A DNA stretch of 64,000 nt from Pandoraea sp. (GCF_004297875.1 NZ_SCSK01000038.1:62001-126000); one strand, 5' to 3'. Counted from the stretch's first letter, positions 43,268-54,192 are shown. Numbers and translations are program-made. The notes: a model not told the origin generated them from the letters alone.

Positions 43268-44578
43268 ATGACCTTGATTCATCCCGCCGAAGACCTCGGC
43301 GTTCTACGCTTCATCACGGCCGGCAGTGTCGACGATGGAAAGAGCACACTGATCGGGCGCCTGTTGTACGACAGCAAGGCCGTGCTGTCGGACCAGCTCA
43401 GTGCGCTGGCGCGCGCCAAGCACAAGCGCACTGCGGGCGAGGACATCGATCTGGCGCTGCTGACCGACGGGCTCGAAGCCGAGCGCGAGCAGGGCATCAC
43501 GATCGACGTCGCCTACCGTTATTTCGCCACCGCCAAGCGCAAGTTCATCATTGCCGATACGCCTGGTCACGAGCAGTACACGCGCAACATGGTGACCGGC
43601 GCCTCGACCGCGCACGCGGCGATCATTCTGATCGACGCGACCCGCGTGAGCGAGGTCGACGGGCGCACCGAATTGCTGGCGCAAACCAAGCGCCACAGCG
43701 CGATCGTCAAGTTGCTGGCGCTGCCGCACGTCATCGTGGCGATCAACAAGATGGACTTGGTCGACTACAGCGAGGCGCGCTTCAATGCGATTCGCGCCGC
43801 CTATCTGGCGCTGGCGCAACGGCTGGGGCTGCAAAGCGTGCGGTTCGTGCCGGTCTCGGCGCTCAAGGGCGACAACATCGTGGTGGCCAGCGAACGCATG
43901 CCGTGGTATCAGGGCGAGCCGCTGCTTGACGTGCTCGAGTCGCTGCCGGTCGATCAGTTGAGTGGCGGCGGCGACGAGCTGCGCTTCCCGGTGCAGTTGG
44001 TAGCGCGTCAGGACGGCAGTCATGCCGACGACTTCCGCGGCTATATGGGGCGTGTCGAAGCCGGCACGATCTCGGTGGGGCAGGCGCTGCGCGTGCTGCC
44101 GGCCGGTCATCGCGCGACGGTGGCTGAAATCATCGGGCCGCGCGGCGAACTCGCCCACGCGCACGCCGGGCAGTGCGTGACGGTGCGTCTGGCCGAGGAC
44201 GTCGATATTTCGCGAGGCGACATCCTGGTGGCGGCCGGGGCGACGATCGAGGCGGCCCGCAAATTGAGCGCCGACCTGTGCTGGTTCGATCACGAACCGC
44301 TGTCGTCGCAGCGCAAATATATTCTCAAGCAGACCACCGCCAATGTGTTCGCGCGGGTCGGCAGCGTCGATTCGGTGCTTGATGTCGGCACGCTCTCGCA
44401 TGGCCAGCACAAGGGCACGCTCGAGATGAACGACATCGGCGCGGTGCAGATCAGCCTGCAAAAGGCGCTCGTGTGCGACACCTATGAGCAGCATCCGTCG
44501 ACCGGCGCATTCGTGCTGATCGACGAAGCGACCCATCATACGGTCGCCGCAGGCATGATTCGTGCGTTCACTGCATGA
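43268..44578 (+). CDS. cysN: Sulfate adenylyltransferase subunit 1 (GTPase) CysN
   Basis: 436 residues of translation-factor-type GTPase: P-loop GSVDDGKSTLIGRLL (about 17-31), DTPGHEQY (G3) and NKMD (G4), then beta-barrel domains. GTP hydrolysis drives CysD's adenylyl transfer. No C-terminal APS kinase (CysC) domain is fused, which agrees with the direct APS reductase. Confidence 0.95.
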   Translation: MTLIHPAEDLGVLRFITAGSVDDGKSTLIGRLLYDSKAVLSDQLSALARAKHKRTAGEDIDLALLTDGLEAEREQGITIDVAYRYFATAKRKFIIADTPGHEQYTRNMVTGASTAHAAIILIDATRVSEVDGRTELLAQTKRHSAIVKLLALPHVIVAINKMDLVDYSEARFNAIRAAYLALAQRLGLQSVRFVPVSALKGDNIVVASERMPWYQGEPLLDVLESLPVDQLSGGGDELRFPVQLVARQDGSHADDFRGYMGRVEAGTISVGQALRVLPAGHRATVAEIIGPRGELAHAHAGQCVTVRLAEDVDISRGDILVAAGATIEAARKLSADLCWFDHEPLSSQRKYILKQTTANVFARVGSVDSVLDVGTLSHGQHKGTLEMNDIGAVQISLQKALVCDTYEQHPSTGAFVLIDEATHHTVAAGMIRAFTA

Positions 44579-44614
44579 CGTCAACTTTTAGTCACGTGCG
44601 GCGGGCAAGAGATC

Positions 44615-45382
44615 ATGGGTAAAGTCTATTTGGTGGGTGCGGGGCCAGGTGCGGCAGACCTCATTACGGTGCGCGGTGCACGGATTTTGGGCATGGCGGA
44701 CGTGGTACTGCACGACGCGCTGATCGAGCCGGAGCTGCTGGCCCTGTGCGGGCGGGCTCGTCTGGTGGCGGTGGGCAAGCGGTGCGGCCGGCACGCGACC
44801 GCGCAGCACTTCATCAATAAGCAGTTGGTCGATTGCGCCCGCCGGCATCCGGTCGTGGTGCGCCTCAAGGGCGGGGATCCAATGCTGTTCGGCCGCGCCG
44901 ACGAGGAAATGCGCGCACTGGAGGCCGCCGGCATCGAATACGACGTGGTGCCGGGAATTACCGCGGCAATTGCCAGCGCGGCGCTGCTGCGCCGCTCGCT
45001 GACTTTGCGCGGGGTGGCGCGCAGCGTGGCCTTCGCAACGCGTAGCCGCGCTCCCGAGAGCGAGGAGATTCGCGCCCAGGTCGAGGCCGATTCGCTGGTG
45101 TATTACATGGGACGGGATTCGGCCGACGTGATTGCCGCCGAGCTGATCTCGCACGGCAAGCCGGCGCATACGCCGGTGGCGATCGTCGAGGCCTGCAGCA
45201 CGCCGCGTGAGCGCCACACGTGCATGACACTGGGCCAGATGGCCGCCGGCGCGGCGCTTGCCTGGTTCGACCCCTCGCAACCGAGTTTGCTGCTGATCGG
45301 CGAGGCGTTTCGCGCGCTGCTCGAGGCCGATCTGAGCCCGGAAGTTCGGCAGGCGCTGCAGGCTGGCCGGCTGGCCGCCTGA
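44615..45382 (+). CDS. cobA: Uroporphyrinogen-III C-methyltransferase CobA
   Basis: 255 residues of SUMT: GKVYLVGAGPGAADLITVRGARIL at the N-terminus, VVRLKGGDPMLFGRADEE (about 87-104) in the SAM site, and EYDVVPGITAAIASAA. It makes precorrin-2, feeding siroheme for sulfite reductase and possibly cobalamin. It is only the methyltransferase part, not a CysG fusion; siroheme synthesis is completed by other enzymes, of which CbiX follows convergently. Confidence 0.93.
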   Translation: MGKVYLVGAGPGAADLITVRGARILGMADVVLHDALIEPELLALCGRARLVAVGKRCGRHATAQHFINKQLVDCARRHPVVVRLKGGDPMLFGRADEEMRALEAAGIEYDVVPGITAAIASAALLRRSLTLRGVARSVAFATRSRAPESEEIRAQVEADSLVYYMGRDSADVIAAELISHGKPAHTPVAIVEACSTPRERHTCMTLGQMAAGAALAWFDPSQPSLLLIGEAFRALLEADLSPEVRQALQAGRLAA

Positions 45383-45389
45383 GCTGCCG

Positions 45390-45788
45390 TTACCCGGCCG
45401 GCACCTGCTGCAGGCAATAGGCGGCCAGCGCCGCCAGCACGCCGGAATCTTCGCCCACTGGCGTGACGCAGCGCAGTGCAAGTTCGGGATGAGCGGCGCG
45501 GCAGGCATCGATCAAATTCGGCAAGTCTCTGCGCACATGTCCGCCCTGACCGAGAAACATCGGTACCACGGTGATTTCCCGACAGCCGGTCGACACTGCC
45601 GCAGCGATGGCGTCGGGTAGCGACGGACTCATCAACTCCAAAAATGCCAGCGCGACGTGCAATTCGGGCCGCGCCGCCGCCAGCATCTGCCGCAGGCGCT
45701 CGAAAGGCTCGGCCCAGCGCGCATCGCGCGCGCCGTGACCGAACAAAATCAAGGCTTGCGAGCCGCCCGTCAGTGTCGGTCCACCCAT
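45390..45788 (-). CDS. cbiX: Sirohydrochlorin chelatase CbiX/SirB-type
   Basis: 132 residues, the short single-domain CbiX(S) layout: ALILFGHGARDARWAEPFERL (catalytic His about residue 16), and VPMFLGQGGHVRRDLP (second His about 83). It inserts cobalt or iron into sirohydrochlorin. Start ATG 45788 lies 19 bp inside the end of lptG; an open frame upstream is lptG in another frame. Convergent with cobA, 7 bp away. Confidence 0.88.
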   Translation of the reverse strand: MGGPTLTGGSQALILFGHGARDARWAEPFERLRQMLAAARPELHVALAFLELMSPSLPDAIAAAVSTGCREITVVPMFLGQGGHVRRDLPNLIDACRAAHPELALRCVTPVGEDSGVLAALAAYCLQQVPAG

Positions 45789-46933
45789 TTGAGCGCTCCA
45801 ATCGCCAGGATGGCGTAGACGGTGGCAGGCAGGGCGGCCGTGATCGCCGGCGGCCAGGTGTTGAGCAGCCCGAGGTGGGAAAACAGGCTGTTGAGTAGCT
45901 GGAAGCTCATGCCGAGCATGATGCCGCCAAACACCTTCAGGCCAATCGCGCCCGCGCGCGCATGCAGATAGGCGAACGGCAGCGCCAGCGCCATCATCAC
46001 CAGGATCGCGAACGGGTAGAGGATCTTTTGCCAAAGGGCAATCTGGTAGCGCTGCGCGTCCTGCTGATTTTCCTGCAGGTGCTTGATATACGAAAACAGG
46101 TTGTAGATCGCCATGTTGTCGGGCGACACCAGCAGCACGGAGAGAATTTGCGGCGTCAATTCGGAGCGCATCTCGGTGTTCGGGATATACACCTGCGTCG
46201 TTCGGTAGACCGGCTGGAGTGCGTCCGCGGCCGCCGGCGCCTTGGCGGTTGCCGCTGGCGCGCTGGTGAGATCGAAGCGCGTCTCCGACACGCCGCTCAG
46301 ATCCCAGTAATCGGGCGCCTTGAAAACACCGCGCGTGGCAAAGCGCACGCTCACGAGATGGAAATCCGTGTCGAATTCATAGACCCGGACATTGGTGATC
46401 GTATTGTCGGGCAACAGCGCGCCGACGTTGATGAAACGCAGCACGCGCTTGCCGGTGGCCTGACTGGTCACGGTGTCCTTGACCCACACGCCCGAGCGGA
46501 AATCCGACGACACCGCGCTGCCCATGGCCTCCAGGCGGATGCGTTGCGCCAGTTGCTCGGCTTTCGGGATCACGCCCTCGCCGAGCGCGAACGTGAAAAT
46601 CACCAGCGGCAGGCCGATCTTGAGCAACGAGCCGAGCGCCTGCATCGTGCCCAGTCCGGAGACGCGAAAGATCGTGAACTCCGAATTGCCGGCGAGCTGC
46701 GAACACACATAAATTGCCGCGATCAGGGCCGCCACCGGCGTGATTTCATAGCAGTGCGCCGGAGCGAACAGCAGTACGTACATCAAGGCCTGGTGAAACT
46801 TGTATCCGCCTTGCCCGACATGACCGAGTTCGTTGATCAGATCGAAGAAGACGAACAGGCCGACAAAGGCCAGCAAAATGAAGCTGAAGGCCAGGTAGAT
46901 CTGACGCGCGAGGTAGCGTTCATAGATCTTCAT
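45770..46933 (-). CDS. lptG: Lipopolysaccharide export permease LptG
   Basis: 387 residues: three N-terminal helices beginning MKIYERYLARQIYLAFSFILLAFVGL, a long periplasmic beta-jellyroll (about 130-275) and three C-terminal helices ending PATVYAILAIGALKWV. It forms the LptB2FG transporter that extracts LPS from the inner membrane. Overlaps lptF by 4 bp. Confidence 0.93.
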   Translation of the reverse strand: MKIYERYLARQIYLAFSFILLAFVGLFVFFDLINELGHVGQGGYKFHQALMYVLLFAPAHCYEITPVAALIAAIYVCSQLAGNSEFTIFRVSGLGTMQALGSLLKIGLPLVIFTFALGEGVIPKAEQLAQRIRLEAMGSAVSSDFRSGVWVKDTVTSQATGKRVLRFINVGALLPDNTITNVRVYEFDTDFHLVSVRFATRGVFKAPDYWDLSGVSETRFDLTSAPAATAKAPAAADALQPVYRTTQVYIPNTEMRSELTPQILSVLLVSPDNMAIYNLFSYIKHLQENQQDAQRYQIALWQKILYPFAILVMMALALPFAYLHARAGAIGLKVFGGIMLGMSFQLLNSLFSHLGLLNTWPPAITAALPATVYAILAIGALKWVDRH

Positions 46934-48057
46934 TCGCGCTCCTTGCGGGCAAACGGCCGGAAAAACGCCGCTTGCAGCGCGGGCGAGATCAGCGGCTTGA
47001 AGCGCAGCCGGCGCCAGTACATCGACAGGATCGCGCCCATCGCCACCGCATGCAGCAGCCACACGCCGAGCGCCAGCGGCAGCGTGCGTTGCGCTACCCA
47101 GGCTTGTGACAGGCTCAGCAGGTTGGTGTACGACAGATACACCAGCACGGCGATGATGAGGTTGATGGCGCGCCCGTGCCGTGGATTCTGGTACGCCAGC
47201 GGAATCGCCAGCAGCACCAGGTTCAGGGCCAGTAGCGGCAACCCGATGCGCCAGACCAGTTCGCCCTGATATTGCGGCGTGAAAACGCGCAGCAGGGTCA
47301 GGGTCGACACGCCCTTGGCCGGCGCGTTGTCGGTTTGCATCGGGGCTGCGTTGTTTTCGATTTTGACCGCGTAGCGCTCGAATTCCATGATGCGGTATCC
47401 GGGTTGGCCCGGTACGCCATCGTAGCGCCGGCCTTTCTCCAGCACGATGAAGCGGTCGCCGTTAGGCTTGGTCTCGATCTGGCCGTCCTTGGACACGACC
47501 ACGCTGACCTTGCCGCTCTCGGTGCTGCTGACGAACACGTTGTGCACCTTGGTCGCGTTGGCGTTGACGCTTTCGACAAAGAATACGCGCTGGTTGGCGG
47601 TCGACTCGCGGAACTGGCCGGCGGCGATCATCGAGACGTCACTGCGCTGCTCGAAGCGCTGCTGCAGCAGGTTGCTCTGCTCGTTGGCCCATGGCCAGCC
47701 AAACAGCGCGCACAGGGCGATCACGCCGATGAAGGGTAGCGCAAAGCGCAGCACCGGCTTGACGAAATCGGTGATGCTCAGGCCCGCGGCAAACCACACC
47801 ACCATCTCCGAATCCTTGTACCAACGGGTCAGCACGAACAGGATGGAGACAAACAGCGTGACGATCAGAATAACCGCGAGGTAACCGATCACGGCCAGGC
47901 CGATCAGCACCAGCACGTCGCGCGGGTCGGTGCGACCGGACGCAGCGAAACCGAGGATGCGGATCATCATGGTCGTCAACATGACTGTCATGAGCACCAG
48001 AAAGATGGCGCCGGCGGTGTAATTCAGCTCGCGTTGCAGGGAGCGCTGAAAGATCAT
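46930..48057 (-). CDS. lptF: Lipopolysaccharide export permease LptF
   Basis: 375 residues beginning MIFQRSLQRELNYTAGAIFLVLMTVMLTTMMIRILGFAASGRTDPRDVL-type LptF N-terminus, with the periplasmic domain and a second trio of helices. Partner of LptG in the LPS transporter. The pair is divergent from pepA across about 110 bp, the usual arrangement in beta- and gammaproteobacteria. Confidence 0.94.
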   Translation of the reverse strand: MIFQRSLQRELNYTAGAIFLVLMTVMLTTMMIRILGFAASGRTDPRDVLVLIGLAVIGYLAVILIVTLFVSILFVLTRWYKDSEMVVWFAAGLSITDFVKPVLRFALPFIGVIALCALFGWPWANEQSNLLQQRFEQRSDVSMIAAGQFRESTANQRVFFVESVNANATKVHNVFVSSTESGKVSVVVSKDGQIETKPNGDRFIVLEKGRRYDGVPGQPGYRIMEFERYAVKIENNAAPMQTDNAPAKGVSTLTLLRVFTPQYQGELVWRIGLPLLALNLVLLAIPLAYQNPRHGRAINLIIAVLVYLSYTNLLSLSQAWVAQRTLPLALGVWLLHAVAMGAILSMYWRRLRFKPLISPALQAAFFRPFARKERE

Positions 48058-48167
48058 TTAGCGGTATTACGGAAAAGGGGGGCGGTTCGTTTGCGGGCGC
48101 GGTTGAGGCGTCCGCGGAAAAAAGCGGATAATTGCGGCTCAAGTGAATTTTATCCGAGGAAAGCGCG

Positions 48168-49682
48168 ATGGACTTTAGCATAAAAGCCTGTGACTGGAGC
48201 AAGGCCGCGGACAAGGCGTTGATCAGCGGTAAAACCGACTGCATCGTCGTTGGCGTATTCGACGGGCAGGCCCTGTCGGGCGCCGCATTGCGGGTCGATC
48301 GTGCCAGCAAGGGCGTGCTGAGCCGTCTCGTGAAAACCGGTGAGCTCGAAGGCAAGCCGGGGAGCACCGTGACGTTGCGCGAAGTGCCGGGCATCGGCGC
48401 GGCGCGCGTGCTGGTGGTGGGGCTCGGGCGCCACGACGAGTTCAGTCCGAAGGCCTACAGCGAGGCCACGCGTGCCGCGCTGCGCGCGCTGCAGGCCACA
48501 CGCGCGGCCGACGCGCTCTGGACGCTGGCGCAGGCCGCCCCGGTACCGGGCCGGGATGGCGCCTGGGCGGTGCGCACAGCCGTGCAGTTGGCGTGCGACG
48601 CCGCTTACCGTTTCACGCAAATGAAGAGCAAGCCCGAGCCGGTGCGCGGCGCGCTGCGCAAGCTGGTGTTGAGTGTGGCCGGCGACGACCTGCAGGCAGC
48701 CCGCGTGGCGCTCAAGCGAGGGCTGGCAATCGGACGGGGCATGGATCTGGCGCGTGACCTGGCTAATTTGCCGGGCAATGTGTGCACGCCGACCCACCTC
48801 GCCAATACCGCGCGCAAGCTGGCACGGGAGTTCAAGCTCAAGGCCGAGATTCTGGGCGAGAAGCAGATTGCCGCGCTGAAAATGGGGTCGTTCCTGTCGG
48901 TGGCCAAGGGATCGACCGAACCGCCGCAGTTCATCGTGCTGAAGTATGACGGCGGGCCGGCCAAGGCCGCGCCGATCGTGCTGGTCGGCAAGGGCATCAC
49001 GTTCGACTCCGGGGGCATCTCCCTGAAGCCGGGCGAGGCGATGGATGAAATGAAGTACGACATGTGCGGCGCTGCCTCGGTGCTCGGCACGATGCGCGCG
49101 GTCGCCGAGATGGGCCTCAAGCTGAATGTGATCGGCGTGGTGCCGACCTGCGAAAACATGCCGTCGGGCAATGCCAACAAGCCGGGCGACATCGTCACCA
49201 GCATGTCGGGCCAGACCATCGAGATCCTCAATACCGATGCCGAAGGGCGTCTGATCCTGTGCGATGCATTGACCTATGTCGAGCGCTTCAAGCCGGCGGC
49301 GGTCGTGGACGTGGCCACGCTCACCGGCGCCTGCATCATTGCGCTCGGGCATGTCAACAGCGGGTTGTTCACCAAGAGCGACGCGCTGGCCGACCAACTG
49401 CTCGAAGCCGGTCGTAACGCGGGCGACACCGCCTGGCGCCTGCCGGTCGAGGACGAATACCAGGAGCAATTGAAGTCCAACTTCGCCGACGTGGCGAATA
49501 TCGGCGGGCGCCCGGCCGGCAGCGTCACCGCGGCCTGTTTCCTGGCACGCTTTGCCGGCAAGTACGAGTGGGCCCACCTCGACATCGCCGGCACTGCCTG
49601 GAAGAGCGGTGCGGCCAAGGGCGCGACCGGTCGACCGGTGCCGTTGCTCACGCAGTTCCTGATGGACCGCGAAGGCCGTTGA
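48168..49682 (+). CDS. pepA: Leucyl aminopeptidase PepA
   Basis: 504 residues of family M17. The C-terminal catalytic domain has [35 protein letters not shown] (metal-binding Lys/Asp; about 275-309) and NTDAEGRL (about 355-362), the peptidase signature. It cleaves N-terminal residues as a hexamer with two metals. Downstream of lptFG in the opposite direction and upstream of holC. Confidence 0.96.
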   Translation: MDFSIKACDWSKAADKALISGKTDCIVVGVFDGQALSGAALRVDRASKGVLSRLVKTGELEGKPGSTVTLREVPGIGAARVLVVGLGRHDEFSPKAYSEATRAALRALQATRAADALWTLAQAAPVPGRDGAWAVRTAVQLACDAAYRFTQMKSKPEPVRGALRKLVLSVAGDDLQAARVALKRGLAIGRGMDLARDLANLPGNVCTPTHLANTARKLAREFKLKAEILGEKQIAALKMGSFLSVAKGSTEPPQFIVLKYDGGPAKAAPIVLVGKGITFDSGGISLKPGEAMDEMKYDMCGAASVLGTMRAVAEMGLKLNVIGVVPTCENMPSGNANKPGDIVTSMSGQTIEILNTDAEGRLILCDALTYVERFKPAAVVDVATLTGACIIALGHVNSGLFTKSDALADQLLEAGRNAGDTAWRLPVEDEYQEQLKSNFADVANIGGRPAGSVTAACFLARFAGKYEWAHLDIAGTAWKSGAAKGATGRPVPLLTQFLMDREGR

Positions 49683-49686
49683 TGCC

Positions 49687-50112
49687 GTGACGCGCATCGA
49701 CTTTCACATTCATGTGGCTGACTGGCTGGGCTATGCCTGCCGGCTCACCCGCAAGGTGGTGACGGCCGGGCAGCGCCTGGTGGTGGTGGGCGAGCCGGCG
49801 CATCTGCGCGAGTTCGATCAGCAGTTGTGGACGTTCTCGGCGCTCGAGTTTGTGCCTCACTGCGCGCTGGATGACGCGCTGGCGCCCCATACGCCGGTGC
49901 TGTTGGCCAGCACCCTGGGTGATGCCGACACCGCGCCTCATTATCAGGTGCTGCTCAATCTGAGCAATGCGGTGCCGTCGCAGTTCGCCCGCTTCGAGCG
50001 TGTGCTTGAGGTGGTTGGCCGCGACCCCCAGGCGCTTGCCGACGCGCGCGAGCGCTACCGCTTCTATCGCGATCGCGGTTATACCCTCAACAACTACGAT
50101 CAACGCTCATGA
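49687..50112 (+). CDS. holC: DNA polymerase III chi subunit HolC
   Basis: 141 residues with TRIDFHIHVADWLGYACRLTRKVVTAGQRLVV and LWTFSALEFVPHC, the HolC pattern. Links the replisome clamp loader to SSB. GTG start at 49687, four bases after the pepA stop; overlaps the next gene by 4 bp. Confidence 0.92.
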   Translation: MTRIDFHIHVADWLGYACRLTRKVVTAGQRLVVVGEPAHLREFDQQLWTFSALEFVPHCALDDALAPHTPVLLASTLGDADTAPHYQVLLNLSNAVPSQFARFERVLEVVGRDPQALADARERYRFYRDRGYTLNNYDQRS

Positions 50113-50459
50113 ATCCACCCGAATCGAAACTGCCGGCCGACCCAAGCATTCCCGTGCTGACCGAAGTACTCAAGCCCGGCGAAGTGCCAGCCACGCCGTC
50201 GCCGGCAATGGCGCCGGCCGAGCCGCTTGCGTTGCCGCATGACATCGCCGTGTTGGCCGAGCGCCTGAGCCTGCGGCTGTCGACGCAATTGAGCGAGGAA
50301 GTGACCGCGCTGGTGGAGAAACGCTGCCACGACGCGCTGATCGACCACACTGCGTGGCTCGTGCAAACCATTGCGCGACATGTGTCGGACGATTTGCAGC
50401 GGCAACTGCGCGAGCACGTGCGCCGCGTGGTACTCGAGGAGCTCGCGCGCCGCAACTGA
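50109..50459 (+). CDS. DUF2486-like conserved protein
   Basis: 116 residues: a proline-rich disordered N-terminal half followed by a helical C-terminal half (ALPHDIAVLAERLSLRLSTQLSEEVTALVEKRCHDAL and onward). It matches the small burkholderial family that sits after holC (DUF2486, from memory). Translationally coupled to holC by ATGA overlap. Role unknown. Confidence 0.75.
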   Translation: MNPPESKLPADPSIPVLTEVLKPGEVPATPSPAMAPAEPLALPHDIAVLAERLSLRLSTQLSEEVTALVEKRCHDALIDHTAWLVQTIARHVSDDLQRQLREHVRRVVLEELARRN

Positions 50460-50486
50460 GGTACGCCTGGCCGGACGCCGACAGGT

Positions 50487-52160
50487 TCAGCCGGTGACCG
50501 CACCTTTGTGAGCGGGTTGCGCCAGCGCCGCGAACTTGGCCAGCACGCCGCGCGTGTAGCGCGGTGCCGGCTGCCGCCAAGCGGCTTTGCGGCGCGCGAA
50601 CTCGTCGTCGGAAATGTTCAATTGCAGCAGCAGCCTGTGTGCGTCGATGGTGATCGAGTCGCCCTCCTGCACCAGGGCGATGCCGCCGCCGACGAACGCC
50701 TCGGGTGCGACGTGCCCGACCACCATCCCCCAGGTGCCGCCCGAGAAACGGCCGTCGGTGATCAGGCCGACCGATTCGCCCAGGCCCTTGCCGATGATCG
50801 CCGAAGTCGGCGCGAGCATCTCCGGCATGCCGGGCCCGCCCTTGGGCCCCAGGTAGCGCAGCACCATCACGTCCCCCGGTTTGATTTTGTCGGCGAGAAT
50901 CGCCGCGAGCGCGCTTTGTTCGTCGTCGAATACGCGCGCCGGGCCGGTGATCACCGGATTCTTCAGGCCGGTGATCTTTGCCACGGCGCCGTCGGTGGCC
51001 AGGTTGCCCTTCAGGATTGCCAGATGGCCTTGTTCGTACAGCGCCTTTTCGATCGGGAAGATGACCTGCTGGTCGGCGCGCGGCGCGTTGGGCACGTCAG
51101 CCAGCTCCTCGGCCAGCGTACGCCCGGTAATGGTCAGGCAATCGCCGTGCAGCAGGCCGGCATTGAGCAGTATCTTCAATACTTGTGGAATGCCGCCGGC
51201 CGCGTGCAGGTCGGTGGCGACATACTGACCCGACGGCTTGAGGTTGCAGATGACCGGCACGCGCTGGCGCACGCGCTCGAAGTCGTCGATGCTCCATTCG
51301 ACTTCGGCGGCGTGGGCGATGGCCAGGTAATGCAGTACCGCATTGGTCGAGCCGCCCGTGGCCATGATCAGCGCCACGGCGTTTTCGATCGATTTGCGCG
51401 TGATGATGTCGCGCGGCTTGATGTCTTTCTTGACGGCCTCGATCAGCACGCGCGCCGACTCGGCGGCTGAATCGACCTTCTCCTGGTCGGGATTGGCCAT
51501 GGTCGACGAGTACATCAGCGACATGCCCAGCGCCTCGAACGATGAGCTCATGGTGTTGGCCGTATACATGCCGCCACACGAGCCGGTGGTCGGGCAGGCA
51601 TTGCGCTCGATACCGTCGAAATCTTCCTGGCTCATGCGTCCGGCGGTGAATTCGCCGACCGCCTCGAAGGCCGACACGATGGTCAGGTCCTTGCCCTTCC
51701 ATTTGCCCGGCTTGATGGTGCCGCCATAAACGAAAATGCCCGGCACGTTCATGCGCGCGAGCGAGATCATCGCACCCGGCATGTTCTTGTCGCAACCGCC
51801 GATGACCACCACGCCATCCATCCACTGACCCTGCACGGCGGTCTCGATGCAGTCGGCAATCACTTCACGCGAGACCAGCGAATATTTCATGCCCTCGGTG
51901 CCCATCGCCATGCCGTCGGAAATAGTCGGCGTGCCGAAAGTCTGCGGGTTGGCCCGGTTGGCCTTGATCGCCTCGACGGCCGCGTCGGCCAGGCGCTGCA
52001 GGCCTGCGTTGCAGGGCGTGATGGTCGAATGGCCGTTGGCCACGCCGATCATTGGATTGTCGAAGTCTTCCTTCTCGTAGCCGATGGCGTAGTACATCGA
52101 GCGGTTTGGCGAACGCGCAACGCCTTGCGTGACGTTTTTCGAGCGGCGGTTGTAGGGCAT
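50487..52160 (-). CDS. ilvD: Dihydroxy-acid dehydratase IlvD
   Basis: 557 residues. Family landmarks in order: [39 protein letters not shown] (cluster cysteine, about 120-130), [18 protein letters not shown] (second cysteine, about 185-202), and [19 protein letters not shown] near 465. The [Fe-S] enzyme makes the 2-keto acids of valine and isoleucine. The start at 52160 is the family N-terminus; the frame runs further upstream but not convincingly. Divergent from a LysR gene. Confidence 0.95.
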   Translation of the reverse strand: MPYNRRSKNVTQGVARSPNRSMYYAIGYEKEDFDNPMIGVANGHSTITPCNAGLQRLADAAVEAIKANRANPQTFGTPTISDGMAMGTEGMKYSLVSREVIADCIETAVQGQWMDGVVVIGGCDKNMPGAMISLARMNVPGIFVYGGTIKPGKWKGKDLTIVSAFEAVGEFTAGRMSQEDFDGIERNACPTTGSCGGMYTANTMSSSFEALGMSLMYSSTMANPDQEKVDSAAESARVLIEAVKKDIKPRDIITRKSIENAVALIMATGGSTNAVLHYLAIAHAAEVEWSIDDFERVRQRVPVICNLKPSGQYVATDLHAAGGIPQVLKILLNAGLLHGDCLTITGRTLAEELADVPNAPRADQQVIFPIEKALYEQGHLAILKGNLATDGAVAKITGLKNPVITGPARVFDDEQSALAAILADKIKPGDVMVLRYLGPKGGPGMPEMLAPTSAIIGKGLGESVGLITDGRFSGGTWGMVVGHVAPEAFVGGGIALVQEGDSITIDAHRLLLQLNISDDEFARRKAAWRQPAPRYTRGVLAKFAALAQPAHKGAVTG

Positions 52161-52291
52161 GGATGTCTCCTTGGGAACTGGGACCGGCTTCTGCTGCGCA
52201 TGCCCGCGGCGGGGCAATCCGAAAAGAATGGGCTTTCCTTTTTTTAATGTCAAATATATTATTCGACTCAAATTAGGTCGGAAAAAGTATT

Positions 52292-53257
52292 ATGGATTTG
52301 CGTCAACTCCGTTATTTCGTGGCGGTGGCCGAGGAGCGTCATTTTGGCCGCGCGGCGCAGCGCCTGGCGATGACCCAGCCGCCGCTGTCTCAGCAGATCC
52401 GTGCGCTGGAAGACAACTTGGGGGCGCCGCTGTTCGTGCGTACCAAGCGCTCGGTGGAGTTGACGGCGGTCGGGCGCCAACTGCTGCCGGAGGTACGGCG
52501 CGTGCTGGCCGACGCCGATGGTTTGCGCGGCCTGGCCCAGGGGCTGGCGCACGGCGAGGTCGGCACGCTCTCGCTGGGTTTTGTGTCGAGCGCCGACTAC
52601 GGCATCCTGCCGCCGCTGTTGCGGCGTTTTGGCGAGCGGTTTCCGCGGGTGCGCCTGACGCTCACCGAGGCGACCAGCGATGTGCAGATTGAACAGTTGA
52701 TGGCCGGCCGGCTCGACGCCGGACTGTTCATCCCGCCGGTGCCGCCGCGTTTTGCCCGCGAACTGGCTTATTTGCCGATCGTGCGCGAGCCGCTGATGCT
52801 GGCCATGCCGGCCGACATGCCGGCACGCTACCAGCCGGATGGCGGGGTTGACGAAAACTGCCCGGTCAGTCTGCGCGCGGTGATGCGCGAACCGCTGATC
52901 ATTTTCCCGCGCCGGGTTGCACCGGCGTTTTACGACATCATCATGGGCTGTTATAGTTCGTGCGGCCTGACGCCGCACGTCGGTCAGGAAGCGATCCAGA
53001 TGCAGACCATCGTCAGCCTGGTGTCGGCTGGCATGGGTGTGGCGCTGGTGCCGCAGTCGCTTTGCCACCTCCGGCGCACCGGGGTGGTCTACCGGCCGCT
53101 GCAGGAAGGCGGTGCATCCATCGAGACCGGGCTACTGTGGCGCACGGCGGAAGTCACGCCGGTATTGAGCGGTTTTTTGGAGACGGTGCGCGATCTGGCG
53201 CAACCATCCGCGCCGGAAGCGGTCCGTATCCGGGTACCCCGTCGGCCCGCCGCATGA
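52292..53257 (+). CDS. LysR-family regulator divergent from ilvD
   Basis: 321 residues with MDLRQLRYFVAVAEERHFGRAAQRLAMTQPPLSQQIRALE helix-turn-helix and a standard effector domain. The 131-bp gap to ilvD is AT-rich (many T/A near 52235-52285) and likely shared regulatory DNA. Which branched-chain signal it senses is not known. Confidence 0.87.
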   Translation: MDLRQLRYFVAVAEERHFGRAAQRLAMTQPPLSQQIRALEDNLGAPLFVRTKRSVELTAVGRQLLPEVRRVLADADGLRGLAQGLAHGEVGTLSLGFVSSADYGILPPLLRRFGERFPRVRLTLTEATSDVQIEQLMAGRLDAGLFIPPVPPRFARELAYLPIVREPLMLAMPADMPARYQPDGGVDENCPVSLRAVMREPLIIFPRRVAPAFYDIIMGCYSSCGLTPHVGQEAIQMQTIVSLVSAGMGVALVPQSLCHLRRTGVVYRPLQEGGASIETGLLWRTAEVTPVLSGFLETVRDLAQPSAPEAVRIRVPRRPAA

Positions 53258-53298
53258 GCGGGCGGTGGCTCCATTAATTAACTGACCCCCTAAAACCC

Positions 53299-54192
53299 AT
53301 GCTGATTCATCCGAACATCGATCCAGTTGCCATTCACCTCGGGCCGCTGTCCATTCGCTGGTATGGCCTGATGTACCTGACCGGTTTCATCCTGTTTCTG
53401 GTGGTGGGCCGCATCCGCACGCGTCAGCCGCACATCGCCGCGCAGGGGTGGAAGGCGCAGGATCTCGACGACATGCTGTTCTACGGCGTATTGGGCGTGA
53501 TTCTCGGCGGCCGGCTCGGATATGTGTTGTTCTACAAGCCTGATTTCTACTTTGCCCATCCGTTGGAAATCTTCAAGGTCTGGGAAGGCGGCATGTCGTT
53601 CCACGGCGGCTTTCTCGGCGTTCTGGTGGCCATGTTCGTCTACACGCGCCGCGCCGGACAGACGCTGATGCGCGGTACCGACCTGATCGCGCCGATGGTG
53701 CCGCTCGGACTCGGCGCCGGCCGGCTCGGCAATTTCATCAATGGCGAGTTGTGGGGCCGCGTGACCAGTCCCGATGCGCCGTGGGCGATGATTTTCCCCG
53801 GCGCCGCCGGCGAAGACCGCGCCTGGCTGCTTGCGCATCCGCAATTGGCCCTCACGCAGGGGTTTCAGGCGATCTACGAGAAGTACCACGGCCTGCCCAG
53901 GCATCCATCCGAGCTCTATGAATTCGCGCTCGAGGGCGTGGCGCTGTTCGTGATTCTGTGGCTCTTTTCGCGCAAGCCGCGGCCGGTCGGCGCGGTCTCG
54001 GCGATGTTTCTGATCGGTTATGGCGTGTTCCGCTTCCTGGTGGAGTTTACGCGGCAACCCGACAATTTCCTCGGTTTGCTCGCCCTGGGCTTCTCGATGG
54101 GACAGTGGCTGTCGCTGCCGATGATCGTGATCGGCGTGTTGATGCTTGTGTACGTTTATCGCAAGCAGGCGGCAAAGCGCTCCGTGGCGTGA
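53299..54192 (+). CDS. lgt: Prolipoprotein diacylglyceryl transferase Lgt
   Basis: 297 residues, seven-helix membrane enzyme with [17 protein letters not shown] (about 14-30), the FHGGFLGVL motif (His; about 99-107), and [16 protein letters not shown] (catalytic/binding Arg-Asn region; about 139-154). It transfers diacylglyceryl from phosphatidylglycerol to the lipobox cysteine, the first step of lipoprotein maturation. Confidence 0.95.
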   Translation: MLIHPNIDPVAIHLGPLSIRWYGLMYLTGFILFLVVGRIRTRQPHIAAQGWKAQDLDDMLFYGVLGVILGGRLGYVLFYKPDFYFAHPLEIFKVWEGGMSFHGGFLGVLVAMFVYTRRAGQTLMRGTDLIAPMVPLGLGAGRLGNFINGELWGRVTSPDAPWAMIFPGAAGEDRAWLLAHPQLALTQGFQAIYEKYHGLPRHPSELYEFALEGVALFVILWLFSRKPRPVGAVSAMFLIGYGVFRFLVEFTRQPDNFLGLLALGFSMGQWLSLPMIVIGVLMLVYVYRKQAAKRSVA

